Below, one piece after another: positions 43,908-52,538 of a stretch of DNA of 64,000 nucleotides. Every line of letters begins with the position of its first letter. Position 1 is the stretch's first letter. Made by a program: the position numbers and the translations under genes. This stretch comes from Paracoccaceae bacterium (GTDB lineage: Bacteria; Pseudomonadota; Alphaproteobacteria; Rhodobacterales; Rhodobacteraceae), in assembly GCA_029244725.1 (NCBI GenBank), contig JAQWQJ010000102.1, positions 62,001 to 126,000 on the forward strand. Direction: 5' to 3'. The notes below the pieces were generated by a model, which did not search any database, was not told the DNA's origin, and saw only the letters and a program-made list of their open reading frames with translations.

Positions 43908-45197
43908 ATGGCGATTGGCGGAACGGGTAAGGTTGAATCAGGCTTGGGTGGTCAGATCGGCTATGGTGAGGTGATGGTGCCGCGAAGCGATGACGGATCG
44001 TACGCACTCGATGTTTCAGGAGTATTTCGTGATGGCTTACAAATCTTCGATCAAGGCTTCCAGACACCCATCGTGTACATCAACACAAATGGTACTCTGT
44101 CGTTTGGCGCTGCAGTCTCACCGTACCCAACAAGGGACCTAACATTCGACGCCCCGATTTTGGCCCCATTTTGGGGCGATGTGGACACGCGGTTGGACGG
44201 AGAGGGCTTCGAAAGCGGGGCAATTTGGGCGGACTTAGACACTAATAATGGGGTTTTCACCGTCACTTGGTATCACGTCGGCGTTTATCGTCGTAGCGCA
44301 GAGCTCACTAACGTTTTTCAACTACAGCTTTACGATCAAGGTGGCGGCGATTTCGACTTTGCCTTTCGATACGATCAAATTGAATGGGAAATAGGCACAT
44401 CCAACGATGACAACGGCGCAATTGCCGGGATTTTTGATCCGCTTGGTAACGACCTACAGATCGGCTCGTCAAACATGCTTGAGTTGGGCGACGTTGCTGG
44501 AAACAGCGGCGAGGTTGGTCTGTGGACTTTCAGCGTAAGGAATGGAGAAATAAGAGACTATTCCAGCCAAAACGTGCCGATTTATGGCTCAACCTCCGCC
44601 GAAGAATTGAACGGAAGCGGCAGCGCAGACCACATTTTGTCCTATGACGGTGATGACACATTAAGCGCTGGGGATGGCTCAGACACTGTCGACGCAGGCG
44701 CAGGTGATGACTTTGTCTTTGGCGGCACAGGGAATGATGAACTCTATGGTCGGGACGGGGATGACAATATCCTCGGCGGGTTCGGGGCGGATCGTATTTT
44801 TGGCGACGATGGTCAAGATATTCTAACCGGATCAGCCCGAGAAGATGTTCTTTTGGGCGGAAACGGTGACGATTTTCTAAATGGGGGCTGGGGTCACGAT
44901 CGTTTAACCGGTGGGGAGGGGGCAGATCGGTTTTATCACGAAGGCGTCACGGACCATGGTAGCGATTGGGTCACGGATTTTTATTCGCCCGAAGGTGACG
45001 TTTTGACTTTCGGAGGCATTGCGACCGAGAGCGACTTCCTCGTCCAATACGCCGAGACGCCGGGCGCAGGTGAAGCAGGCGTTAAAGAAGCATTTGTAAC
45101 CTATATTCCAACCGGTCAAATCATTTGGGCAATTGAGGATGGCGAGTTGGATGAACTACGCATAGCTCTGAACGGAGAGGTTTTCGACCTCGCATAA
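43908..45197 (+). CDS. NIDO-domain RTX surface/secreted protein
   Basis: 429 residues from the ATG at 43908 (AAAGGGG ribosome site); a GTG at 43875 would add 11. Residues about 20-225 match a nidogen-like (NIDO) domain: IYVNTNGTLSF-like VYINTNGTLSFG, APFWGDVDTR, VFTVTWYHVGVY, FQLQLYDQGGGDFDFAFRYD. About a dozen RTX nonapeptides follow (DGDDTLSAG, GTGNDELYG, GGNGDDFLNGG), then a serralysin-like end with DWVTDFYSPEGDVLTFGG. Probably exported by a type I system as an adhesin or matrix protein; no exporter genes are adjacent. Confidence 0.82.
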   Translation: MAIGGTGKVESGLGGQIGYGEVMVPRSDDGSYALDVSGVFRDGLQIFDQGFQTPIVYINTNGTLSFGAAVSPYPTRDLTFDAPILAPFWGDVDTRLDGEGFESGAIWADLDTNNGVFTVTWYHVGVYRRSAELTNVFQLQLYDQGGGDFDFAFRYDQIEWEIGTSNDDNGAIAGIFDPLGNDLQIGSSNMLELGDVAGNSGEVGLWTFSVRNGEIRDYSSQNVPIYGSTSAEELNGSGSADHILSYDGDDTLSAGDGSDTVDAGAGDDFVFGGTGNDELYGRDGDDNILGGFGADRIFGDDGQDILTGSAREDVLLGGNGDDFLNGGWGHDRLTGGEGADRFYHEGVTDHGSDWVTDFYSPEGDVLTFGGIATESDFLVQYAETPGAGEAGVKEAFVTYIPTGQIIWAIEDGELDELRIALNGEVFDLA

Positions 45198-45229
45198 AAA
45201 TGGCCCCACCAGAGATTCCAGAGGGGCCA
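45196..45229 (-). terminator. Intrinsic terminator of argG
   Basis: TGGCCCC (45201-45207) and GGGGCCA (45223-45229) form a perfect 7-bp stem. Read on the minus strand it is followed by TTTTTATG, so it terminates argG; on the plus strand no T-run follows, though the hairpin also sits just after the NIDO-RTX stop. Confidence 0.82.
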
Positions 45230-45253
45230 AATTAAAAACTGGATTTCAGAGCG

Positions 45254-46477
45254 CTACTTTAAACGACGCTCGCGAGCAGCCAAAAGCTTAAGACGCAATG
45301 CATTTAGCTGGATAAAGCCAGCGGCGTCTTTCTGATCATACGCGCCTGCATCTTCCTCAAACGTGACATGAGCCTCGGAATAGAGCGAGTGGTCTGATTG
45401 ACGGGCGACCGTAACGGCGGACCCTTTGTAAAGCTTTAGCGTTACCGATCCAGTTACGTGTTCTTGCGATTTGTCGATCGCGGCTTGCAACATTTCCCGC
45501 TCTGGCGAGTACCAGAAACCGTTATAAATCAGCTCCGCGTAACGTGGCATCAGGCTGTCTTTCAGATGACCCGCACCACTATCGAGCGTGATTTGCTCAA
45601 TTCCTCGATGCGCCTCCAACAAAACCGTGCCGCCGGGAGTTTCGTAAACGCCCCGTGACTTCATGCCAACAAAGCGGTTCTCAACAAAATCCAAACGCCC
45701 AATGCCGTGCGTGCGACCGTAGTCGTTAAGCTTGGTCAGAATGGTTGCGGGCGACATTGTCTCACCATTAATCGAAACCGCATCGCCTTTTTCAAAGCCA
45801 ACCTCGATAAACTCGGGAATATTGGGCGCTTCTTCGGGCGAATTTGTACGCTGGTAAACATAGTCCGGTGCCTGCACCGCCGGATCCTCAAGAACTTTGC
45901 CCTCAGACGAGGTGTGCAAAAGGTTCGCATCAACCGAAAACGGGGCCTCGCCACGTTTATCTTTTGCGATTGGGATTTGGTTTTGCTCGGCAAATTCAAG
46001 CAGTTTTGTGCGCGATGACAAATCCCACTCACGCCACGGTGCGATAACTTTGATGTCAGGGTTCAATGCATAAGCAGCCAGCTCGAACCGAACCTGATCG
46101 TTGCCCTTACCGGTAGCACCGTGGGAAACCGCGTCGGCGCCAGTTGCAGCCGCAATCTCAACCAAACGCTTCGAAATCAACGGGCGCGCGATTGAAGTGC
46201 CCAACAGATAGAGGCCTTCGTAAACCGCATTCGCACGGAACATCGGGAATACAAAGTCGCGAACAAATTCTTCGCGGACGTCTTCAATGAAGATGTTTTC
46301 AGGCTTAATGCCTAGCATTTCCGCTTTGGCGCGCGCGGGCTCTAGCTCTTCACCTTGACCAAGATCGGCGGTGAACGTTACGACTTCACAATCGTATTCG
46401 GTTTGCAACCACTTCAAAATAATCGAGGTATCGAGGCCACCAGAATAGGCCAGAACAACTTTTTTAGGCGCAGACAT
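45254..46477 (-). CDS. argG: Argininosuccinate synthase
   Basis: Condenses citrulline and aspartate with ATP in arginine synthesis. 407 residues from ATG 46477; a GTG two codons upstream (46483) cannot be excluded. PP-loop [15 protein letters not shown] near residue 9; [19 protein letters not shown] binds citrulline/[20 protein letters not shown] is typical. A 14-bp palindrome lies upstream at 46505 and an intrinsic terminator downstream, so it is a single-gene unit. Confidence 0.97.
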   Translation of the reverse strand: MSAPKKVVLAYSGGLDTSIILKWLQTEYDCEVVTFTADLGQGEELEPARAKAEMLGIKPENIFIEDVREEFVRDFVFPMFRANAVYEGLYLLGTSIARPLISKRLVEIAAATGADAVSHGATGKGNDQVRFELAAYALNPDIKVIAPWREWDLSSRTKLLEFAEQNQIPIAKDKRGEAPFSVDANLLHTSSEGKVLEDPAVQAPDYVYQRTNSPEEAPNIPEFIEVGFEKGDAVSINGETMSPATILTKLNDYGRTHGIGRLDFVENRFVGMKSRGVYETPGGTVLLEAHRGIEQITLDSGAGHLKDSLMPRYAELIYNGFWYSPEREMLQAAIDKSQEHVTGSVTLKLYKGSAVTVARQSDHSLYSEAHVTFEEDAGAYDQKDAAGFIQLNALRLKLLAARERRLK

Positions 46478-46504
46478 CGGCACGGAATCCTTTGTTTATA
46501 GGTA

Positions 46505-46518
46505 TATCGCGCGCGATA
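46505..46518. promoter_or_regulatory. 14-bp perfect palindrome upstream of argG
   Basis: TATCGCGCGCGATA, located 27 bases before the argG ATG in the 132-base divergent gap to a membrane-protein gene. A TATAAA (minus strand, about 46496-46501) just downstream could be a -10 element, placing the palindrome in promoter position. No known regulator recognised. Confidence 0.4.
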
Positions 46519-46609
46519 ACGGGTTTTGTGGCTGGGGGCAAGGTTAGCAGTTGACCTATGGGCTTTGAATCTGCTCAAACTTTTGTATGGCTAGTTTTGA
46601 GGTGTGAAA

Positions 46610-47380
46610 ATGTCTGGTTGGAAAGTTTTTAAACATTCGTTTGGCATGGTGGTTCGAAACTTTTGGAAGGCGGTTCAAATATTCGCCGTTCCATGGGCTT
46701 TGGCGCTAGTGGCTGGCATCGCAACCATCTTCGTACTCGACCTGCCTTCAGATTTTTACTCGTACGAATCTGGCTTTGGCGATTATCCTGTAGGAAAATC
46801 TATATTGGGCGCATTGATCGGGATAGCGATCCTAACCTTTACAGGTATGTGGATCGCCATTGCTTGGCACCGGTTCATTTTGTTGGAAGAACATCCGACT
46901 GGATTTATTCCGCCGATCAATAAAGATCGCATGATCGGCTACTTCACGCGCGGGTTGTTTCTGGTCTTCATAATGCTGATACCCACAGTTTTGATTGGAA
47001 TCGTCGTTGGTTTGGTCGCGGCGCTTCAAAGCCCGGGCCCCATTGTCGTTGTTGGTACGGTCGCCTTTGTGGCGTTTTTGGCGCTCATAATCATCAGCTA
47101 CCGACTGTCAATCGTCCTTCCAGCCGAGGCGATCGGCAGCAGGTTATCATTTTCGCAGGCGTTCAACGACACACGCGGATCGACAAAGGGTTTGATGGTC
47201 ATATTCCTGTGCTTCGTTGCGTTGTCAGTCGCGATTGAAACTGTGGGGATGTTGTTCACATTTTTCCCGCTACTAGACCTCGTTTATATCGCAGGAACGT
47301 CAGTGTTCACGAGCATGCTAAACATCAGCATCTTGACCACGCTCTACGGAGTTTACATCGAAAATCGTGAATTAAGCTGA
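46610..47380 (+). CDS. Multi-pass membrane protein of unknown function
   Basis: 256 residues from ATG 46610 with GAGGT six bases upstream. About six hydrophobic segments (AVPWALALVAGIATIFVL, ILGALIGIAILTFTGMWIAI, LFLVFIMLIPTVLIGIVVGL, VVVGTVAFVAFLALIIISY, GLMVIFLCFVALSVAIETVG, and a final one). A repeated pattern around IAWHRFILLEEHP and YRLSIVLPAEAIG (lysine/arginine-rich loop, then a conserved proline) resembles membrane proteins of the YciC/DUF975 style, but no family is claimed. Divergent from argG and followed 94 bases later by ilvA. Confidence 0.6.
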   Translation: MSGWKVFKHSFGMVVRNFWKAVQIFAVPWALALVAGIATIFVLDLPSDFYSYESGFGDYPVGKSILGALIGIAILTFTGMWIAIAWHRFILLEEHPTGFIPPINKDRMIGYFTRGLFLVFIMLIPTVLIGIVVGLVAALQSPGPIVVVGTVAFVAFLALIIISYRLSIVLPAEAIGSRLSFSQAFNDTRGSTKGLMVIFLCFVALSVAIETVGMLFTFFPLLDLVYIAGTSVFTSMLNISILTTLYGVYIENRELS

Positions 47381-47474
47381 GTGAATGCGAAAGGTCTGCA
47401 GGCTTTCCGGAATACAATTGTATGCTTTGACAGATTGTCTTGCCATGTCGAAACCCTTGCGGCACTGAGGGTTT

Positions 47475-48713
47475 ATGACCGATTTCAAAGACAAAGCCCG
47501 CGCCGCAACCGAGGCGCTACGCAGCCTGTTTCCGCAGACTCCGCTTCAAAAAAACGCCCATTTGTCCGAGCGTTTTGAGGCTGATATTTACCTTAAGCGA
47601 GAAGACCTGACGCCGGTGCGAAGCTACAAACTTCGCGGTGCCTTTAACGCAATGCGCAAAAGTTTAGCGAACCAGCCGGACACATCGTTGTTTGTCTGCG
47701 CCAGCGCAGGCAATCACGCGCAGGGTGTTGCTTTTAATTGCCAGTATTTTGGCGTTACCGGAGTGATCTTTATGCCGGTGACCACCCCTCAGCAGAAAAT
47801 CTTGAAAACGCGAATCTTCGGTGGTGATTGGGTCGAAATTCGGCTTGTTGGGGACTATTTTGACGACACGCTCGCGGCAGCTCAGGCGTATTGCAGCGAT
47901 GAAGGCGGTCATTTCCTAGCGCCCTTTGACGACGAAGATGTGATCGAGGGTCAGGCCAGCGTTGCGGTCGAAATTGTCGAACAACTTGGTGGCACCCCTG
48001 ATCACATCGTTTTGCCCGTCGGTGGCGGCGGCCTATCTGCGGGTGTTACCTCGCTTTTAGGCAGCAGCGTTGACTACACGTTTGTTGAACCCGAAGGCGG
48101 CGCAAGCCTTTTGGCGGCGTTGCAAGCAGGTAAGCCCACTAAGCTGGGGCTTGTTAATACATTTGTGGATGGCGCCGCGGTGGCGCGTATTGGTGAAAAA
48201 ACCTTTGAGCGGCTTAAGCAGTTTAGCCCGGATTTGGTTCAAATCGCCCCCGAGGATCGCATCTGTGTGACGATGATGGAAATGCTCAACATCGAAGGGA
48301 TTGTTTTAGAACCCGCCGGCGCACTTTCGGTCGACGCATTGGAAAGCATTCGCGATCAAATTAAAGGCAAATCTGTTGTGTGTGTCACTTCTGGTGGGAA
48401 CTTCGATTTTGAACGCTTGCCCGAAGTGAAAGAGCGTGCGCAAAGGTTTTCGGGGGTTAAGAAATATTTTATCCTACGCTTGCCTCAGCGCCCAGGTGTA
48501 TTGAAAGAGTTCCTTAGCATATTGGGGCCAAACGACGATATCGCGCGGTTTGAATACCTAAAGAAGTCGGCGCGTAACTTTGGTTCGGTTCTTATCGGGA
48601 TTGAAACCACCAGCCCTGAAAATTTTGCAGTGTTGTTTGCCAAACTTGATGACGCAGGTTTTAAATACAACGACATAACAAACGACGAAACTCTTGCAGA
48701 GTTTGTGATTTAG
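47475..48713 (+). CDS. ilvA: Threonine ammonia-lyase (threonine deaminase)
   Basis: PLP enzyme converting threonine to 2-oxobutanoate, first step of isoleucine synthesis. 412 residues. PLP lysine K52 in PVRSYKLRGAFNAM; CASAGNHAQGVAF and the glycine loop PVGGGGLSAGV bind the cofactor phosphate. The C-terminal about 85 residues (FILRLPQRPGVLKEFLSILG; GIETTSPENFAVLF) form one ACT-like regulatory domain, as in the shorter IlvA forms, so feedback control by isoleucine is likely. Convergent with the Hpt gene, 3 bases apart. Confidence 0.95.
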   Translation: MTDFKDKARAATEALRSLFPQTPLQKNAHLSERFEADIYLKREDLTPVRSYKLRGAFNAMRKSLANQPDTSLFVCASAGNHAQGVAFNCQYFGVTGVIFMPVTTPQQKILKTRIFGGDWVEIRLVGDYFDDTLAAAQAYCSDEGGHFLAPFDDEDVIEGQASVAVEIVEQLGGTPDHIVLPVGGGGLSAGVTSLLGSSVDYTFVEPEGGASLLAALQAGKPTKLGLVNTFVDGAAVARIGEKTFERLKQFSPDLVQIAPEDRICVTMMEMLNIEGIVLEPAGALSVDALESIRDQIKGKSVVCVTSGGNFDFERLPEVKERAQRFSGVKKYFILRLPQRPGVLKEFLSILGPNDDIARFEYLKKSARNFGSVLIGIETTSPENFAVLFAKLDDAGFKYNDITNDETLAEFVI

Positions 48714-48716
48714 CAT

Positions 48717-49038
48717 CTATCTGGCCATTGGAAACCTTTCCAAAAGCTCAGCCTTTTCGTGTTGAAAGGCAGCGCAAATTTCAAGCGTGTCCACGCCACA
48801 TTCAACGTTAATTTTCTTGCGCGCTTCACCATCCGAGGCAAGTTGTGCGAGCTTTTGAAATCCAAGGGTCAACGCACACCCTTTCAAAAAATGAAGAGTG
48901 TCCTCGGACGGTTGTTCGTTTTGCCTTAGCGGATCAATGGCATCGCCGACCTCACACAAAAAAAACGGACACCAGCCCCGGCGACTCGTCAGCGCCAAGC
49001 TCTTCTTCAAGGTCGTTGATGCGGGCCCAATCAATCAT
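48717..49038 (-). pseudogene. Histidine phosphotransfer (Hpt) domain gene interrupted by a frameshift at a T8 tract
   Basis: Starting at ATG 49038 the frame gives MIDWARINDLEEELGADESP, the usual N-terminus of small Hpt proteins. It continues to SVFF and stops at TGA just past eight T residues (48958-48965, A8 on the plus strand). Removing one T joins it to CEVGDAIDPLRQNEQPSED, TLHFLKGCALTLGFQKLAQL (H-x-x-K-G phosphotransfer motif) and the C-terminal helices, giving about 106 residues. An alternative reading from a TTG at 49034 in the downstream frame has an N-terminus that looks nothing like Hpt. Causes may be a sequencing slip, a recent mutation or reversible slippage at the homopolymer. It faces a REC-PP2C regulator. 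Confidence 0.7.
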
Positions 49039-49072
49039 GCTCAAGTTTTCGCGCGAGCTGGTGAAAATATTG

Positions 49073-49122
49073 TTAACGAGAAATTCAAAATCGCTAAAAA
49101 TATTTCATTTACAGCCACTTAA
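49073..49122. promoter_or_regulatory. Two near-consensus CtrA boxes between the Hpt and REC-PP2C genes
   Basis: TTAA-N7-TTCA (49073-49087) and TTTA-N7-TTAA (49108-49122), each 7 of 8 matches to TTAA-N7-TTAA, in the 129-base divergent region. Local AT-richness makes such matches less rare, so this is tentative. Confidence 0.35.
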
Positions 49123-49167
49123 CTTCCTTGGGCTATCTCGGAACTCGGAAAGGTATTTAGGGACCCA

Positions 49168-50445
49168 ATGTCACAAGTGATTCATAGTTATCAATTCGCA
49201 CCGGATGGAAAAGCGTCCCGACAATTGCGTGCACTCGTTGTCGAAGACAGCACCCTTCAGCGACGGGTATTGTCAGCTTCACTTCGAAAATGGGGGTTTG
49301 AAGTACGCGAAGCGGAAAGTGGGCGCGCGGCCTTGGAAATTTGCCAGAATTTTCCACCCGATATCGTTGTCAGTGATTGGATGATGCCAGAAATGAATGG
49401 CCTAGATTTCTGCCGTGAATTTCGCGCAATGCAACGTGAAAGCTACGGGTATTTCATTCTTTTGACATCCAAAAGCGACAAGGGTGAGGTTGCTCAGGGT
49501 CTCGATTGTGGGGCAGATGATTTCGTGACGAAGCCTGTAAATCAAGCTGAATTGCGCGCTCGTATATCCGCCGGAGAACGAATTTTAGGCATGGAGCGGC
49601 AGCTTCAAGAACAAAATAAAATCATCGGTGAAACACTTTCAGAGCTAACAGAACTGCATGAGGCTATGGACCGTGATTTACGGCAGGCGCGCAACATTCA
49701 ACAAAGCGTATTGCCAGCACGCGAGACTGTTCTGCAAGGCACCCGAATAAGCGCCGGTTTGCGATCTTGCGGGCATGTTGGCGGGGATCTGGTCGGGCTG
49801 TTTCAGGCCGGCAATAATCAGGTCGGGTTTTATAACATAGACGTTTCAGGGCATGGGATCACTTCGGCCCTTATGACGGCTCGCATTAGCGGCTATCTTT
49901 CCGACCGGTATTTGGATCACAACGTTGCTTTAAAGCGCAATAAAGGCGGTGAACATACAATTCGCGAACCGGTTGAAGTTGCGGAAATACTAAATGAACG
50001 TTTGTTGGTGGACGCTGGTGTGGATCAATATTTTACCATGGCGTTCGCCGCGTTAGACCTGGTCAGCGGATGCGCCCGCATAACGCAAGCAGGACACCCA
50101 AGCCCGATCCTCATAACAAAATCAGGGGATGTTCAATTGCTTGGCCAAAGTGGATTCCCCATCGGCCTTCTGCCGGATGTGACTTACGATCAGTTCGAAG
50201 TGATCCTTAAAAAAGGCGATCGCTTGTTGTTCTGTTCGGATGGGTTGACCGAGTCTGTGTTGAATTCAGGCAAAGAACTGGGCGAGGACGGGTTGGCCGA
50301 GCTTATTCATGAAAACAACGCCAAAACGGGTCGAAGCTTTCTTGACGCGTTATATATGGGTCTTCTTGCGCGCCTTCCAAAGGGTCGTTCGCCGGATGAC
50401 GACATCTCTGCCATAATGGTGGAATACCTTTCAAATCAGAGCTAG
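49168..50445 (+). CDS. Response regulator with PP2C (SpoIIE/RsbU-like) serine phosphatase output
   Basis: 425 residues. Receiver domain (about 20-137): acidic pair E26-D27, phospho-acceptor D70 in IVVSDWMMPEMNG, FILLTSKSD and DDFVTKPVN. A helical linker (about 137-190, RQLQEQNKIIGETLSELTEL) leads to the PP2C domain: RQARNIQQSVLPA, SCGHVGGDLVGLF, VGFYNIDVSGHGITSALMTA, TMAFAALDLVSG, ITQAGHPSPIL, FCSDGLTES and SPDDDISAIMVEY. Metal-binding aspartates are present. Such proteins dephosphorylate an anti-sigma-factor antagonist; the architecture equals RbaY of Rhodobacter capsulatus, which affects gene transfer agent production, but no rbaV/rbaW partner is adjacent. Confidence 0.88.
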   Translation: MSQVIHSYQFAPDGKASRQLRALVVEDSTLQRRVLSASLRKWGFEVREAESGRAALEICQNFPPDIVVSDWMMPEMNGLDFCREFRAMQRESYGYFILLTSKSDKGEVAQGLDCGADDFVTKPVNQAELRARISAGERILGMERQLQEQNKIIGETLSELTELHEAMDRDLRQARNIQQSVLPARETVLQGTRISAGLRSCGHVGGDLVGLFQAGNNQVGFYNIDVSGHGITSALMTARISGYLSDRYLDHNVALKRNKGGEHTIREPVEVAEILNERLLVDAGVDQYFTMAFAALDLVSGCARITQAGHPSPILITKSGDVQLLGQSGFPIGLLPDVTYDQFEVILKKGDRLLFCSDGLTESVLNSGKELGEDGLAELIHENNAKTGRSFLDALYMGLLARLPKGRSPDDDISAIMVEYLSNQS

Positions 50446-50874
50446 CGCTTTTATTAAAAAATGCCTGTCGCCTGAGTTTTCAATCAGCTCGGGTGCGAAG
50501 TTTCGCGGCACAAAATGCGCAGAATGATCGGGTTCGGTTGGTGGGCCAAGCCGAATGATCGGGCGCGCATAATAGACGGTACAAACTTTTTCAGCCCACA
50601 GGTCGTACTCTGGCATAAACGTAAATCGACGAAATGCACCAAGCCTCCGGGGTTTGGACATCCGATAACCAGTTTCTTCGTAAACCTCACGGTGAAGTGC
50701 CGAGATTGGGTGTTCACCGGGATCAATTCCCCCACCGGGCAGTTGAAACTCGTGATGCGGTTCGTCTTGATACGTTAGCAAAATCTGTCCGTCGCGTTCG
50801 AGCACGGCATAAGCTCCGGGGCGTCGTATATACTTTTTTCCTGCCGCGGGAACTTCGCCAAATCTTGCGATCAC
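50431..50874 (-). CDS. Nudix hydrolase
   Basis: 147 residues from the GTG at 50874, which has AGGAAG seven bases upstream; the longer frame to 51144 is antisense to hslO. Nudix box GGGIDPGEHPISALHREVYE followed by ETGY matches G-x5-E-x7-R-E-U-x-E-E-x-G-U. YIRRPGAYAVLERDGQILL and WAEKVCTVYYARPIIR surround it. Substrate unknown. Its 3' end overlaps the REC-PP2C gene by 15 bases (convergent); it is divergent from hslO. Confidence 0.85.
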   Translation of the reverse strand: MIARFGEVPAAGKKYIRRPGAYAVLERDGQILLTYQDEPHHEFQLPGGGIDPGEHPISALHREVYEETGYRMSKPRRLGAFRRFTFMPEYDLWAEKVCTVYYARPIIRLGPPTEPDHSAHFVPRNFAPELIENSGDRHFLIKALALI

Positions 50875-50955
50875 AATAAAACTTCCTAAATAGTGCAGCG
50901 CTTGTGGCCGCTTTGGTAAAAATGTATGGCAAGCCTCGATGGATAAGGAAACCCC

Positions 50956-51939
50956 ATGACCTCTGAAATTGCGCTTGAATGGGACGACACCGTCCTGCCC
51001 TTCCAATTGGATAATTCGGACACCAGAGGGCGCGTTGCGCGTCTGGACGGTGTCCTGAGCGGAATTCTGTCTCAGCATGACTATCCTCAGTCGGTTGAAG
51101 CTTTGGTTGCAGAAATGGCGCTTTTGACAGCGTTGATCGGTCAATCGATTAAGCTGCGTTGGAAACTGTCACTACAGGTTCAGACGAACGGGCCAGTGCG
51201 CATGATTGCAACGGATTATTATGGGTCCGAGGCCGAAGGTCAGGCGGGCAAAATCCGCGCTTACGCCAGCTATGATGAGAATCGTGTTGACCCCACAGGC
51301 AAGCCCTTTGACCAAATCGGTTCTGGATATTTCGCCGTATTGATCGATCAAGGTTCAGGCATGCAACCCTACCAAGGCATCACACCTTTAACTGGTGCTT
51401 CGATTTCGGATGCAGCCGAAGCTTATTTTGCCCAATCCGAGCAGCTTCCGACACGGTTTGAGCTGACATTCGGTAAATCAACCGAAGTTGGTGGCAAAGA
51501 AAGCTGGCGCGCGGGCGGGGTGATGATCCAACACATGCCAAAAGCCTCGCCATTTGTTGCGACCGAAGGGGGTAGCGGCGAAGAGGGGCTGCTCGAAGCA
51601 AAAGATTTGGTGCAGGGCGACGATTCAGATAATTGGAACCGCGTGAACATACTGCTGGATTCGGTCGAGGGACTTGAACTGATCGGCCCGAATGTTTCGT
51701 CGACCAATTTGCTATTTCGATTGTTCCATGAAGAAGCTCCGCGAGTTTTTGATGCTCAACCAATTGAATTCGGATGCCCGTGCACAGAAGAGCGGGTGCG
51801 TAAAAGTCTTTCGATCTACTCAGCAAAAGACTTAACCCACATGACAACGGATGACGGACGGATTACCGCAGATTGCCAATTCTGTGGCGCGCATTACGAT
51901 CTTGATCCGGCTACGGTCGGAAAAGATGCCCCCGCGTGA
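50956..51939 (+). CDS. hslO: Redox-regulated chaperone Hsp33
   Basis: Holdase chaperone activated by oxidation. 327 residues. Substrate-binding domain with VAEMALLTALIGQSIKLRWK; C-terminal zinc switch cysteines in FGCPCTEERVRKSL and ADCQFCGAHYDLDP (C-x-C ... C-x-x-C). Alphaproteobacterial forms have this slightly longer layout. AAGGAAACCCC precedes the ATG. The GTGA overlap couples it to the Nudix gene downstream; the cluster hslO-nudix-cca-methyltransferase reads as one operon. Confidence 0.95.
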   Translation: MTSEIALEWDDTVLPFQLDNSDTRGRVARLDGVLSGILSQHDYPQSVEALVAEMALLTALIGQSIKLRWKLSLQVQTNGPVRMIATDYYGSEAEGQAGKIRAYASYDENRVDPTGKPFDQIGSGYFAVLIDQGSGMQPYQGITPLTGASISDAAEAYFAQSEQLPTRFELTFGKSTEVGGKESWRAGGVMIQHMPKASPFVATEGGSGEEGLLEAKDLVQGDDSDNWNRVNILLDSVEGLELIGPNVSSTNLLFRLFHEEAPRVFDAQPIEFGCPCTEERVRKSLSIYSAKDLTHMTTDDGRITADCQFCGAHYDLDPATVGKDAPA

Positions 51940-52538
51940 ATGCGAATGGTGAAATAACGTCGCTATTGGCGGCCCTGCAGACCCAAGGGCGGCCATCGTC
52001 GGACTTTGACCTAAACCCGGATGTCGAGCTTCCCGAAGGTCGAAAGCTGCGGAATGCGGCAGTGTTAATTCCCGTCACCACATATTCGGGCCGTGCTGAG
52101 GTTATTCTGACCAAACGCGCATCGTCGCTAAAGCACCATCCTGGACAGATAGCATTTCCAGGCGGCAAGCAGGATGAAACAGACACTAATTTAGCCCAAA
52201 CCGCCCTTCGTGAGTCGTGGGAAGAGATTGGATTACCGCCTGAAAATGCTAAAATTCTCGGCGAACTAGAACCACATGAAACGGTGACTGCGTTCACCGT
52301 AACGCCCATTCTAGCCCACATTGAAACGCCGTTTACGATTGTTCCCGAACCTGGCGAGGTGGACGAGGTGTTTTCGGTTCCCCTCAGCCATTTAATGGAT
52401 ACACGCCAGTATGCTGTGGAATATCGTCTTTGGCGCGGGGCGAAGCGAAAATACTATACGGTTCCCTATGGCCCCTATTACATTTGGGGGGCGACAGCTC
52501 GAATGCTTCGGGCGTTGGCTGACAGGGTTGCGCAATGA
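51936..52538 (+). CDS. Nudix hydrolase, CoA pyrophosphatase-like
   Basis: 200 residues, GTG start overlapping the hslO stop. LRNAAVLIPVTTYSGRAEVI, LTKRASSLKHHPGQIAFPGG and KQDETDTNLAQTALRESWEE with IGL match the CoA-specific Nudix subgroup (the L-x-x-H-x-G-Q-I-x-F-P-G-G motif plus Nudix box). E. coli NudL is the nearest well-known type. ATGA overlap to the CCA-adding enzyme. Confidence 0.88.
   Translation: MNANGEITSLLAALQTQGRPSSDFDLNPDVELPEGRKLRNAAVLIPVTTYSGRAEVILTKRASSLKHHPGQIAFPGGKQDETDTNLAQTALRESWEEIGLPPENAKILGELEPHETVTAFTVTPILAHIETPFTIVPEPGEVDEVFSVPLSHLMDTRQYAVEYRLWRGAKRKYYTVPYGPYYIWGATARMLRALADRVAQ

Noticed and set aside
41543-45197. Complete prophage around the fibre genes
   Set aside because: No terminase, portal, capsid, integrase, lysis genes or attachment repeats; flanks are RTX genes and core argG.
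48728-48743. TTGGAAA-CC-TTTCCAA inverted repeat between ilvA and Hpt
   Set aside because: Inside the Hpt coding sequence, two-base spacer, no T-run; likely incidental.
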